From Bryobacteraceae bacterium (GTDB lineage: Bacteria; Acidobacteriota; Terriglobia; Bryobacterales; Bryobacteraceae): a stretch of 64,000 nt of DNA. The position numbers and the translations under genes are program-made. Positions 9,765 through 18,069 of the stretch are shown here, one piece after another (position 1 is the first letter of the stretch; each line of letters starts with the position of its first letter). Below the pieces are notes generated by a model, which did no database searches, had not been told where the DNA came from, and saw only the letters and a program-made list of their open reading frames with translations. Location of the stretch: NCBI GenBank assembly GCA_026129905.1, contig JAHCHE010000014.1, forward strand, positions 154,991 through 218,990. The letters run 5' to 3'.

Positions 9765-12516
9765 CAATGGCGTCGCGGACCCGGTCGCGCATCTGCCACG
9801 CGCTGACGCCATCGCCGTTGCGCACCGACTCCCGCACGATCATCATGGTGACCTTGCGGGCCTGCGCGCGTTCGGCGGCCAGCCGCGAAAGCGCGCGCTC
9901 GCGGAGTGAAATCGGGTGCACGTTGGCGCCCGCATCGAGGCTGGCGAGCAGCGGATCCAGCCGGAAGCGGGCGCGCGGAACGGGCGCCCCGATGGGCGAG
10001 TCGGGAAACAGAACCACTGCCCCATCCCCTTCGAGCGCCCGGCGCACGCGTTGGCGCAGGGCGCCGGCCACCGGCGTCAGGTCATCGTCGTCGTGGCCGA
10101 GCACCAGGGGCCTGAGCAGGAAAGCGAGCGGTTCGGGCAGGCCGTAGAGCGCCGATACCTCGGCGAAGCGGACATCGACGGGCAGGGCCGCGACCGCCAC
10201 CAGCGGATCGAGCAGGCCCGACCGGTTCGCCACCAGCAGCGACGGTCTGCCCACTTCCAGCAGTTGGGCGCCCTGCGCCGCGAATCGCTGGCCGTGGAGC
10301 TTGAGAATCCATTTCGACGCCCGCTTCACGACGGTCCGGTTGCCGTTGAGCCGGAACCAGGCGCCCGCCCCGCGCGCGATCAGCCAGGTGACGGCCGCTC
10401 TCCAGGCTCGGATCAGCGCGCCGCCGGCCCGGCGCAGGCCCAGCGCGCCCAGCGAGCCGACGTTTTCCACGCGCAGCTTCACGATTTGGAGCCACGGGGG
10501 ACGTTTTCGCGACCGCAGCTTGTTCTTGAGGTGGCGCGAGCGGGTGTCGTTGCGGCGGATCTTGCCGTTGGCGGTCCGCGGCAGGCAGTCGGGCTCGACC
10601 AACTGGACGCGGTCGGGCGGCATGCCGAGATAATGATCCACCAGGCGGACGATTTCCGCCTCGATCCGCCGGAATTCCTCCTGGCTGGTCTCGTCCGTTT
10701 CGGCGGCCACGATGAGGCGCTCGACGCCGGAGTCTCGGTCGGGGGCGCCGAAGGCGACCGCGGAACCCGGCATCACGCCGCGCACGTCGCCGATCGCGGC
10801 CTCTACGTCGAGCGGGCTCATGGTCCGTCCCGCTTTTCGGATCGAGTCGCGGCTACGGCCGCTGAAGTAGAACTCGCCGCCGGCCATATAGCCGTAGTCG
10901 CCGGAATCGACCCAGCCGCCGGGACGAATCGAGGCCTCCGTGGCTTCGCGGTCCCGGTAGTAGCCCTGCATGGTCGCCGGGCCGCGGAACAGGAGGCGTC
11001 CCACCGCGCGCTCGGGCGTCTCGTCGCCGCTGTCGTCCTCCACGCGAATCTCCTGTCCCTGGATCGGTTCGCCGGTCGAGAAGAAGCAGAGCGAATGGGT
11101 CTCGTTGGGGGACGCCGGTTCGACGAAGCCGCGAGTCTCGAAAGGCGCCCGCTTGACGCGATCACGGACGGGAAGCCGGCCCGGCGGAGGCATGGTCAAC
11201 GCCACTGTCGATTCGGCTAGGCCGTAGCAGGGCAGGAAGGTTTCCGGCCGGAATCCAAAGTCGCGGAAGCGCTCCGTGAAGCGGTCGACGGTCTCGGGCA
11301 GGACCGGTTCGCCGGCGTTCACCGCCACGCGCCAGCAGCTCAGGTCGACGCCCTCGAGCGAAGGCAACGGGATGCGGCGCGTGCAGAGGTCGTAGGCGAA
11401 ATTCGGGGCGGCCGATAGCGTGCCGCGGGAATCGTGGATGGCCCAGAACCAGCGCTCCGGCGCTTTGAGGAAATCGAGCGGCGAGAGGATGGTGACGGGG
11501 ATGGCGTAGTACAGGCTGAGCATCCAGCAGCCGATGAGTCCGAGGTCGCTATAGAGCGGAAGCCAGCTTACGACGGCGTCGCCGGGATTGATCTCCACGG
11601 CGGTCCCGATGCCGCGCACATTGGCCAGGATGTTGGCATGGCTGAGCGCGACCCCCTTGGGATTGCCGGTGCTGCCGGAGGTGTACTGCAAGACGGCGGT
11701 CCGGGCGGTGCGCACGGAGCCTGCGCCGAGCCGCGCGCGGGACTTTCGCAAGGCCTTCACCGTGGTCACCTCGATCAACGAGGGAAGATTGACCCGAAGG
11801 ATCTGCGTGACCGGTTTGACGCGCTCGAAGGCGATCATGTAACGGATGCCGGCGTTGCGCAGCAGCGCGATCTGCTGGCGGACGTAGTCCTCGATTCGCT
11901 CGGGGCGGGTGGGCGGATAGACGGGGACGGGGATGCCGCCGGCGAGCATCGTGCCGAAGAATGAGAAGAAGAAACCCGAACAGCTTGGGAGCATGATGGC
12001 GACGGCATCGCCGTGCTGGAGCCCCAGGTCGGCCAGGCCCCCGGCGATGGCGGAAGCCTCCTCGTAGAGCTTGCCGTACGTGATGCCCTCGCCGGAGTCG
12101 CCTTCGAGGAGGTGGATCTGAATCCGGCCGGGATCCGCTTCGGCGTGGCGCACCAGGACGTCGATCAGCGTTTTCGCCGAGACAGGCTCCGGCAGGGCGT
12201 CGGCGCGCGGCGGCGTGATCCGGTACTTGCGGCCGGGCACGAGTTCCGGGCCTTCGAGGATCGCCTTGACCCAGGCGGCGGGCGTTTCGGAGCGCTCCGC
12301 CATGACCGGGTGCAATTCCACTTCGAAGCGGCTTTCGAACCGGACCAGAAGGTCCAGGAGGTCGGAACGACGGATGCCAAGCTCGGCGAAACTGGAGTCC
12401 GGCCGGAGGGATTCGACGAGTTCGCCGGCGCCCTTGGCGCGCAACAGTTCGCCGACGGCCTCCAGGACCTGGGCTTCTATTTCCGCCTGCTCGAGCTTGC
12501 CTGTGGAGGTGGCCAA
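9748..12516 (-). CDS. Fatty acyl-AMP ligase fused to an ACP-like N-terminus and a PlsC-like C-terminus
   Basis: A 922-residue three-part protein. Residues about 8-85 align with acyl carrier proteins (FAELGI then DLLDLLVRFESRFEVEL), but the phosphopantetheine serine position is Arg50. Residues about 110-660 are an intact FAAL-type adenylation domain with the AMP-binding motif LQYTSGSTGNPKG at 276-288, the block SWLPLYSDLGLIG and a C-terminal catalytic-lysine region (TANGKIRR). Residues about 690-922 resemble PlsC acyltransferases, but the catalytic HxxxxD reads R765-SGLL-D770 and the EGT block reads PDS. The start is TTG at 12516 behind GAGAGGG. It is first in the operon and presumably activates a fatty or hydroxy acid. 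Confidence 0.85.
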   Translation of the reverse strand: MATSTGKLEQAEIEAQVLEAVGELLRAKGAGELVESLRPDSSFAELGIRRSDLLDLLVRFESRFEVELHPVMAERSETPAAWVKAILEGPELVPGRKYRITPPRADALPEPVSAKTLIDVLVRHAEADPGRIQIHLLEGDSGEGITYGKLYEEASAIAGGLADLGLQHGDAVAIMLPSCSGFFFSFFGTMLAGGIPVPVYPPTRPERIEDYVRQQIALLRNAGIRYMIAFERVKPVTQILRVNLPSLIEVTTVKALRKSRARLGAGSVRTARTAVLQYTSGSTGNPKGVALSHANILANVRGIGTAVEINPGDAVVSWLPLYSDLGLIGCWMLSLYYAIPVTILSPLDFLKAPERWFWAIHDSRGTLSAAPNFAYDLCTRRIPLPSLEGVDLSCWRVAVNAGEPVLPETVDRFTERFRDFGFRPETFLPCYGLAESTVALTMPPPGRLPVRDRVKRAPFETRGFVEPASPNETHSLCFFSTGEPIQGQEIRVEDDSGDETPERAVGRLLFRGPATMQGYYRDREATEASIRPGGWVDSGDYGYMAGGEFYFSGRSRDSIRKAGRTMSPLDVEAAIGDVRGVMPGSAVAFGAPDRDSGVERLIVAAETDETSQEEFRRIEAEIVRLVDHYLGMPPDRVQLVEPDCLPRTANGKIRRNDTRSRHLKNKLRSRKRPPWLQIVKLRVENVGSLGALGLRRAGGALIRAWRAAVTWLIARGAGAWFRLNGNRTVVKRASKWILKLHGQRFAAQGAQLLEVGRPSLLVANRSGLLDPLVAVAALPVDVRFAEVSALYGLPEPLAFLLRPLVLGHDDDDLTPVAGALRQRVRRALEGDGAVVLFPDSPIGAPVPRARFRLDPLLASLDAGANVHPISLRERALSRLAAERAQARKVTMMIVRESVRNGDGVSAWQMRDRVRDAIGEYRA

Positions 12517-12612
12517 TTTATCCCTCTCATTCTAGCCCGGACCTCTCATCGGTTTGCCGGCGCAAGAGTCCCCGCGAGTGTGGACTCGGCCCGCTGAGAG
12601 CGCGCGCCACGA

Positions 12613-13218
12613 CTATCGGCTGGGGTAGTTCGGGGCGGCTTTGACTTCGCGGATTTGCGCGACGTGGCGCTCCGAGTGCGCGGAGATGAGGAGAATCCAC
12701 TGATAGGCGTCGAGTTCGCCCACCGCTGGGTGCGGGGCGAAATGGTCGCGCAGGGAGGCGTCGGTGTTGTCGGCGAAGGCGATGGTCCGGCCGCGGCTCT
12801 GCTTGAAATGAGCGATAAGGTCTTCGCGGGTGGACCACTTGCCGGCGGGCCTCAGAAATTCGGGCGCCTGCGCCCTGACGGCGCGGTCGGGGATCGCATC
12901 GAGGACTTGGGCGTCCTTGGCGCGCTGGGCCTCGGTATTCTTCGACGGGTCCGGCGGCGATTTCAACACTTTTTCGGAAACGAGCTGGAACAAGGCGTCT
13001 TCGCTGAGGGCGATATGCTCGGCGCATTCGGCGATCGACCAGCGGTCGGGGCCGGGTTTGAAGTTCCACTGGGCGCCGGAGAGGTCGGCGACCTCGTCGA
13101 GAAACATCTTGCGGGAGGCGTGGAGGCTGCTGAGGGCGCGGTCGCGTTCGCCCCGGGTAAGAGGTCCGGCGACGAGCGCCGCCGCCGCGAGGGTGAGAAC
13201 GATAGCTGTGCGGTTCAT
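12613..13218 (-). CDS. Exported DinB/YfiT-like four-helix protein
   Basis: A 201-residue protein with a clear signal sequence (MNRTAIVLTLAAAALVAG). The mature part matches the DinB superfamily: WNFKPGPDRWSIAECAEHIALSE near residue 52 and HSERHVAQIREVK near the C-terminus. The histidines in those two blocks are the usual metal ligands. DinB-like proteins are metal-dependent enzymes of thiol or S-transferase chemistry, mostly of unknown substrate. A signal peptide is common in acidobacterial members. It lies about 96 bases upstream of the acyl-AMP ligase gene on the same strand, so it could share its transcript but is not tightly coupled. Confidence 0.8.
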   Translation of the reverse strand: MNRTAIVLTLAAAALVAGPLTRGERDRALSSLHASRKMFLDEVADLSGAQWNFKPGPDRWSIAECAEHIALSEDALFQLVSEKVLKSPPDPSKNTEAQRAKDAQVLDAIPDRAVRAQAPEFLRPAGKWSTREDLIAHFKQSRGRTIAFADNTDASLRDHFAPHPAVGELDAYQWILLISAHSERHVAQIREVKAAPNYPSR

Positions 13219-13314
13219 CTTATTACCAGCGGGTTAATGTACTATTCCATCCGGGATTCCTAAATCTTACACCGGTTCCGCCCGATAAGACGCAGAGGAA
13301 CTCTCAACTTTCTC

Positions 13315-14469
13315 ATGCGTCTCGAAGTCGCTAGCAAACTAAACCCGGCGCTGACGGAGATTCCCGCCGCGAGCATCGCGCCGGCGCGCACCATGCTGGA
13401 TTGGACTCCGGAATGCGATGCCGCGGGGAACAGGCCGACCATTCTGATTGTAGACGCGGAGGACATTAACCGCCGCGTCCTCAAGGCGATGCTTCGGGCC
13501 GCGCCGTACCGCCTCCTGGAGGCGATCCGGCCTACGGAGGCTCTCGCGATGCTGGAAGCCGAGCGCGTGGACCTGATCGTCATCGACCTGGTGTTGCCGG
13601 AGTACAGCGGGGCGGAGTTGTGCCGGCGGATCAAATCCGACCGGCGGACTCAGTTTGTTCCTATCCTTATGCTGGCGAATGTACCCGGCGTAGAGAATGA
13701 AATCGACAGCATTGCCGCGGGGGCGGACGAGTTCCTGATGAAACCGCTCCACCCGGAGGTGGTACGAACGCGAATCAAGGCCCTGTTGCGGAACAAAGCC
13801 GCGGTGGACTCGCTGGAGGAAGCCGAGACGATCCTGTTCGCGCTGGCGCAGGCGGTGGAGGCGCGCGATAAGTACACCAGCGGCCATTGCCAGCGGCTCG
13901 CATATTACGCCGTTCGTCTTGGCCGTGCCCTGGGACTGCTGGACTATCAGCTCACCGCGCTTCACCGAGGCGGCTATCTGCACGACATCGGGAAGGTAGC
14001 GGTTCCGGACGCGGTGCTGTTCAAGCAAGGCGGGTTAAACGAGCAGGAGTGGGAACTGATGCGAGCTCACGCGGTGAGAGGCGAGGAGATCTGCCGTCCC
14101 ATGAAGACGCTCGCGCCGGTACTGCCGATCATCCGAAGCCACCATGAGCGCTGGGACGGCACGGGGTACCCCGACGGCCTGAAGGGGGAACAGATACCCC
14201 TCCTGGCGCGGATTCTCCAGATTGCCGACATCTACGACGCGCTTACGACGGCGCGCCCGTACAAGCCGGCTTACCCGCGGGACGAGGCGCTGACGACGCT
14301 GGAAGAGGAAGCCCGGCGCGGCTGGCGGGACCTCGAGCTGGTCTCCCTGTTCCGCGAGACGGTATGCGGCTACGGCGCCTTTCCGGACCCGGCTTTGGCG
14401 GCCAGCCTGCCGCTGGCCTCGCCGCTCACCCTGTCGCTCGAGAACATGCGGCGGGAAGTCTCCCGGTAG
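13315..14469 (+). CDS. Two-component response regulator with HD-GYP phosphodiesterase output
   Basis: A 384-residue protein. Residues about 40-160 form a receiver domain (TILIVDAEDINRR, phosphoacceptor Asp in LIVIDLVLPEYSG, conserved Lys in FLMKPL). Residues about 175-355 are an HD-GYP domain with the metal motif YLHDIGK, then HHERWDGTGYPDGLKG and ILQIADIYDALT. All metal ligands and the GYP signature are present, so it should hydrolyse cyclic di-GMP to GMP in the cytoplasm in response to a sensor kinase. No kinase is adjacent, so it is an orphan here. No strong ribosome binding site precedes 13315, and a later start cannot be excluded because the first 38 residues are outside the domain. Confidence 0.9.
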   Translation: MRLEVASKLNPALTEIPAASIAPARTMLDWTPECDAAGNRPTILIVDAEDINRRVLKAMLRAAPYRLLEAIRPTEALAMLEAERVDLIVIDLVLPEYSGAELCRRIKSDRRTQFVPILMLANVPGVENEIDSIAAGADEFLMKPLHPEVVRTRIKALLRNKAAVDSLEEAETILFALAQAVEARDKYTSGHCQRLAYYAVRLGRALGLLDYQLTALHRGGYLHDIGKVAVPDAVLFKQGGLNEQEWELMRAHAVRGEEICRPMKTLAPVLPIIRSHHERWDGTGYPDGLKGEQIPLLARILQIADIYDALTTARPYKPAYPRDEALTTLEEEARRGWRDLELVSLFRETVCGYGAFPDPALAASLPLASPLTLSLENMRREVSR

Positions 14470-14565
14470 CGCTCCGCCGGGGCGGCGCTTGCCAGGCGGG
14501 AGTTTGCACATTGGCGGGCGGCGTGGATCTCCGATTCAGAGGTGGGGCGAACCTCCAGGTTTGCG

Positions 14566-14610
14566 AGCCGGTTTTCCAACCGGCTTTTGAGCCGGTTTTC
14601 CAACCGGCTT
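14566..14610. repeat. Two tandem copies of a 21-bp palindrome (REP-like)
   Basis: AGCCGGTT-ttcc-AACCGGCTT occurs at 14566-14586 and again at 14590-14610. Each copy can fold into an 8-bp stem. The same stem with a different loop occurs at 44051-44071. The copies sit in the 290-base gap between the HD-GYP gene and ccmE, which otherwise holds no open frame I would support. They could end the HD-GYP transcript, or be REP-type elements mobilised by a RAYT transposase such as the one at 63654. Confidence 0.7.
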
Positions 14611-14634
14611 GCGCGGGCTCCTAGTCGCGTTTAA

Positions 14635-14675
14635 AGCCGGCATCAAGCCGGCTTGCCAGCGTGGACGCTCGCCCC
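14635..14675 (+). repeat. Dispersed repeat, copy 1
   Basis: A unit built of two AGCCGGC half-sites a few bases apart followed by TTGCCAGCGTGGACGCTCGC and CCC. An almost identical unit in the same orientation lies at 37776-37817. The GCGTGGACGC portion is itself a short hairpin. Both copies are intergenic. Function unknown; it looks like a non-autonomous dispersed element of this genome. Confidence 0.65.
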
Positions 14676-14760
14676 ACGTCAGCCGATCCATGGGGCTCCC
14701 CGAAGGCAGCGGGGCCAGGGTTATACTGGAGGCATAGTTATACACCCGAAAAGAGGGCAG

Positions 14761-15186
14761 ATGAAGACCTATACGAAATTCGCGGTCCTAATTGTGGCTG
14801 TCATCGGGACTCTGGTCTGGCTGGCGATGGGCGGGATCAACGAGTCGAGCACGTATTACAAGGAAATCGCCGAACTGGAGCACATGGGCGATCAGGCCAT
14901 GGGCAAGCGCCTCCGCGTCGGGGGCGACGTCGAGCCCGGGTCGATCCTCCGGGACGGACGGCAGGTGCACTTCGTTTTGACGCAGGAAAACCACCGGCTG
15001 CGCGTGGTGTACGAAGGCAGCGATCCACTTCCGGATACGTTCCGGGACCGGGCCCAGGCGCTGGCGGATGGCAAGATGGGTTCCGACGGGGTGTTTCGAG
15101 CCAGTAAGATTCAGGCGAAGTGCGCCTCCAAGTACGAGGCCCAACCGGGGACGGCGCCGGCAAGCCGCGCTCCGGCTTCGTCCTAG
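14761..15186 (+). CDS. ccmE: Cytochrome c maturation heme chaperone CcmE, Cys-type
   Basis: A 141-residue protein with one N-terminal membrane anchor (residues 6-24) and a periplasmic beta-barrel OB domain (VGGDVEPGSI near 53, VHFVLTQENHRLRVVYEGSDPLPDTF). The heme-binding motif is Cys121-ASK-Tyr125, so the usual HxxxY histidine is replaced by cysteine. CxxxY CcmE proteins are known from some deltaproteobacteria and archaea. It receives heme from CcmC and passes it to CcmF. The ATG at 14761 follows AGAGGGCAG; the frame is open upstream to 14653 but that part overlaps repeats. First gene of the ccm operon, ten bases before ccmF. Confidence 0.9.
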   Translation: MKTYTKFAVLIVAVIGTLVWLAMGGINESSTYYKEIAELEHMGDQAMGKRLRVGGDVEPGSILRDGRQVHFVLTQENHRLRVVYEGSDPLPDTFRDRAQALADGKMGSDGVFRASKIQAKCASKYEAQPGTAPASRAPASS

Positions 15187-15195
15187 AGACTGACT

Positions 15196-17208
15196 ATGGA
15201 AAATCTGGGGTCGTTGGCGATTCTGCTCGCCTTCTGTTTCTCGATCTACGCCATCGCGGGGTCGATCGTAGGCAAACTGAAGAGCAAGCCCTTCCTGGTA
15301 ATTAGCGCCGAGCGCGCGGTCTACGTCATCTGGTTCCTGCTGACGTTCGCTTCCGCGTGCCTGGTTTACGCGCTGATGACGGGGGATTTCCGCCTGGCGT
15401 ACGTGGCTTCGCACACCAACCGCGACATGCCGCTGGCGTACAAGTTCGCCGCCTGGTGGGGCGGACAGGAAGGCTCGCTGCTGTTCTGGGCGTGGATCCT
15501 TTCAACGTATTCGGCGGTGGTGATCTACACCAACCGGACCCGGTTCCGGGACATGATGCCGTACGTAACGGCGACGCTGATGGTGACGCAGTGCTTCTTC
15601 CTGCTGCTGATCAGCTCGATCGCGATGCCGTTCAAGGTGCTGGCCGTGGGCCGGGAAGTGATCGGGGTTCCGGACGGCAACGGGCTGAATCCGCTGCTGC
15701 AGTACTGGGCGATGGCGATTCACCCGCCGATGCTGTACCTGGGCTATGTCGGCTTCATCGTTCCGTTCGCGTTCGCGATGGGGTCGCTGATCACGCGGCA
15801 GCCGGGCGACGCCTGGATACACACCACGCGGCGGTGGACGCTGATCACGTGGGGCTTCCAGAGCGCGGGCATCCTGCTGGGCGCGGGCTGGGCGTACGCG
15901 GTGCTGGGCTGGGGCGGCTACTGGGCGTGGGATCCGGTGGAGAACGCGTCGCTGCTTCCGTGGATCACGGCGACGGCGTTTCTGCACTCGGTGATGATGC
16001 AGGAAAAGAAGGGCATGATGAAGGTCTGGAACATGGTCCTCATCACGGCCACGTACCTGCTGTGCATCTTCGGGACGTTCCTCACGCGGTCCGGCGTGGT
16101 GAGCTCGGTACATGCCTTCGCGCAGTCGCCGATCGGCATGTACTTCGTGACGTTCCTCACCATACAGATCGCCGCGACCGCCTACCTGATCCTGGACCGC
16201 CTGGATTACCTCAAGAGCGAGGCGCGACTGGAAAGCGTGGTCTCGCGGGAATCGTCGTTCCTGTTTAACAATCTGATCCTGCTGGCGAGCTGCTTCGCGG
16301 TGTTGTGGGGGACCCTGTTCCCTGTGATCTCCGAAGCGGTGACAGGCGAGAAGATCAGCGTCGGCGAGCCGTTCTTCAACCGGGTGAATATTCCGATCGG
16401 CCTGTTTCTGCTGTTCCTCACCGGCGTGGGGCCGCTGATCGCGTGGCGGCGCAGCTCGCTGGAGAGCCTGCGGCGGGCGTTCCTGTGGCCGCTGATCGCC
16501 GGCTTTGCGACGGCGGCGATTCTGCTGGCGGCGGGCGTCCATCATTTCTACGCGCTGATGTCGTTCGGACTGTCGGTGTTCGTCACCTGGACGATCGGGT
16601 CGGAGTTTCTGAAGGGGTCGCAGGCGATCCGCGCAAAGACGCGCCGCAACTGGCTGGCGGCGATGGTGGAGTTGACGCACCGGAACACCCGGCGCTACGG
16701 CGGCTACATCGTACACATGGGCATTGTGCTGATGTTCATCGGCTTCACCGGCGCGGCGTTCAACCACGACACGACGGCCGAGGTGAAGGTGGGCGACGAG
16801 ATGCGGCTGGGCCACTACCAGATGAAGATCTCCGAAGTGAGCGAGGGGCGGACGTCGAACTACGAGTGGCACCGGGCCTCGGTGGAGGTCTACCGGGACG
16901 GCTCGCACCTGGGCACGCTGCACCCGGAACGGCGGTTCTTCATGTCGAGCCAGCAGGGCACCTCGGAGGTGTCCATCCGGCGGCGGCTGAACGAAGATCT
17001 GTACCTCAACTTCGCCGGCATGTCCCAAGACAATCAGCGGGCGGTAATCCAGGCCTACGTGTTTCCGCTGGTGAGCTGGATCTGGATCGGCACGCTGGTT
17101 CTTTTCCTCGGCACGGTGGTGTGCCTGATACCGAGCAAACAGCGACTACAATACGCGCGCACGGAAGTGCTGGGAATGGTGGACACGAATGTTCCGGTTC
17201 GCCCGTAG
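15196..17208 (+). CDS. ccmF: Heme lyase CcmF
   Basis: A 670-residue polytopic membrane protein. The WWD heme-handling signature is seen as WGGYWAWDPVENASLLPW, with the flanking blocks AWWGGQEGSLLFWAW and CIFGTFLTRSGVVSSVHAF typical of CcmF. Histidines in the loops before and after are available as heme ligands. It takes heme from CcmE and attaches it to the CxxCH cysteines of apocytochromes on the outer face of the membrane. Length agrees with the family (about 640-680). Its 3' end overlaps the ccmH start by 20 bases, so expression is coupled. Confidence 0.95.
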   Translation: MENLGSLAILLAFCFSIYAIAGSIVGKLKSKPFLVISAERAVYVIWFLLTFASACLVYALMTGDFRLAYVASHTNRDMPLAYKFAAWWGGQEGSLLFWAWILSTYSAVVIYTNRTRFRDMMPYVTATLMVTQCFFLLLISSIAMPFKVLAVGREVIGVPDGNGLNPLLQYWAMAIHPPMLYLGYVGFIVPFAFAMGSLITRQPGDAWIHTTRRWTLITWGFQSAGILLGAGWAYAVLGWGGYWAWDPVENASLLPWITATAFLHSVMMQEKKGMMKVWNMVLITATYLLCIFGTFLTRSGVVSSVHAFAQSPIGMYFVTFLTIQIAATAYLILDRLDYLKSEARLESVVSRESSFLFNNLILLASCFAVLWGTLFPVISEAVTGEKISVGEPFFNRVNIPIGLFLLFLTGVGPLIAWRRSSLESLRRAFLWPLIAGFATAAILLAAGVHHFYALMSFGLSVFVTWTIGSEFLKGSQAIRAKTRRNWLAAMVELTHRNTRRYGGYIVHMGIVLMFIGFTGAAFNHDTTAEVKVGDEMRLGHYQMKISEVSEGRTSNYEWHRASVEVYRDGSHLGTLHPERRFFMSSQQGTSEVSIRRRLNEDLYLNFAGMSQDNQRAVIQAYVFPLVSWIWIGTLVLFLGTVVCLIPSKQRLQYARTEVLGMVDTNVPVRP

Positions 17209-17662
17209 GGTGCTCCCACTCCTGATCGCGGCGGCTGCGCTGGCGCAACAGCCCACGCCGCTGGTGAACCCGGAGGTGCGCCGCATAGGAGAACAACTGC
17301 GCTGCATGTGCGGCTCCTGCGTCTACACGCTGACAAGCTGCAACATGCTGAGTTGCAGCGGCGCGGAGTCCGGGCGGGCCAAGCTGCTGGCGATGGTGGA
17401 GAAGGGGCTGACCGAAGAAGAGATCAAGGCGGAATTCGTCAGGGCGCATGGCGTGATGGTCCTCACCAAGCCGCCGGCCGAAGGCTTCAATCTGGTAGGC
17501 TGGGTGATGCCGTTCGTCGCCCTCATTGGCGGTCTTTTTATCGTCTGGTGGGTCATCAAGCGATTCCTGCAACGGCCCGCGACCGCGCCGGCGGGCGGCG
17601 ACGACGAGTTGTTTTCGCGCTACCAGAGCCGCATTGAGCAGGACCTGACAAAACTCGATTAA
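17189..17662 (+). CDS. ccmH: CcmH-like apocytochrome thiol reductase
   Basis: A 157-residue protein with a signal sequence (residues 1-20), a Cys-rich helical domain and a C-terminal membrane helix (about 107-127). The LRCxxC motif appears in an extended form, with cysteines 39, 41, 44, 51 and 56 (LRCMCGSC, then CNMLSC). This multi-Cys variant resembles CcmH proteins outside the Proteobacteria. CcmH keeps or resolves the apocytochrome CxxCH thiols for heme ligation by CcmF. It ends one base into the next gene (TAATG overlap). No ccmG thioredoxin is present nearby, so the reductant must come from elsewhere. Confidence 0.85.
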   Translation: MFRFARRVLPLLIAAAALAQQPTPLVNPEVRRIGEQLRCMCGSCVYTLTSCNMLSCSGAESGRAKLLAMVEKGLTEEEIKAEFVRAHGVMVLTKPPAEGFNLVGWVMPFVALIGGLFIVWWVIKRFLQRPATAPAGGDDELFSRYQSRIEQDLTKLD

Positions 17663-18069
17663 TGACACTGTTTGTTGCCGCGCTGCTCATCGTCGGAGCG
17701 GTGGTCTTCGTGCTGCTTGTTCGGGCGAAAGATCTTCCCAAGCCGGCGCCGGTTTCCCCCGTTCAACACCTGGACGAGAGAAAGGCGCGCATTTACGAAG
17801 GCCTCCGGGACTTGCAGTTCGAATACCGGGTGGGCAAGCTGTCGGACGAGGACTATCAAAAGACGAAGCTCGATTTGCAGAAAGACCTGGCCCGGGTGAT
17901 GGCGGAGATCGACGCGGTACTCGGCCGGGCCGGCGTGAAGGGAAAAGCCGTGCCCGCGCGCGTCGCGCCGCCCCCCGGACGGTTGTGCCCCCATTGCGGC
18001 GCGAAATTCGACAAAGAGATGAAATTCTGCGGAGAGTGCGGCAAGCCGATGCGGGAGGCCACCGCATGA
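17662..18069 (+). CDS. Membrane-anchored coiled-coil zinc-ribbon protein in the ccm operon (CcmI-like position)
   Basis: A 135-residue protein: an N-terminal membrane helix (residues 3-20), a charged helical stretch (about 36-85, with LRDLQFEYRVGKLSDEDYQKTK), then a C-terminal zinc ribbon with two CxxC knuckles (CPHCG and CGECG). The helical stretch resembles the N-terminal part of CcmI-type proteins, which in other bacteria chaperone apocytochromes, but the TPR domain is absent and a zinc ribbon takes its place. It overlaps the next gene by ATGA. A role as scaffold or apocytochrome chaperone is inferred only from position. Confidence 0.7.
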   Translation: MTLFVAALLIVGAVVFVLLVRAKDLPKPAPVSPVQHLDERKARIYEGLRDLQFEYRVGKLSDEDYQKTKLDLQKDLARVMAEIDAVLGRAGVKGKAVPARVAPPPGRLCPHCGAKFDKEMKFCGECGKPMREATA

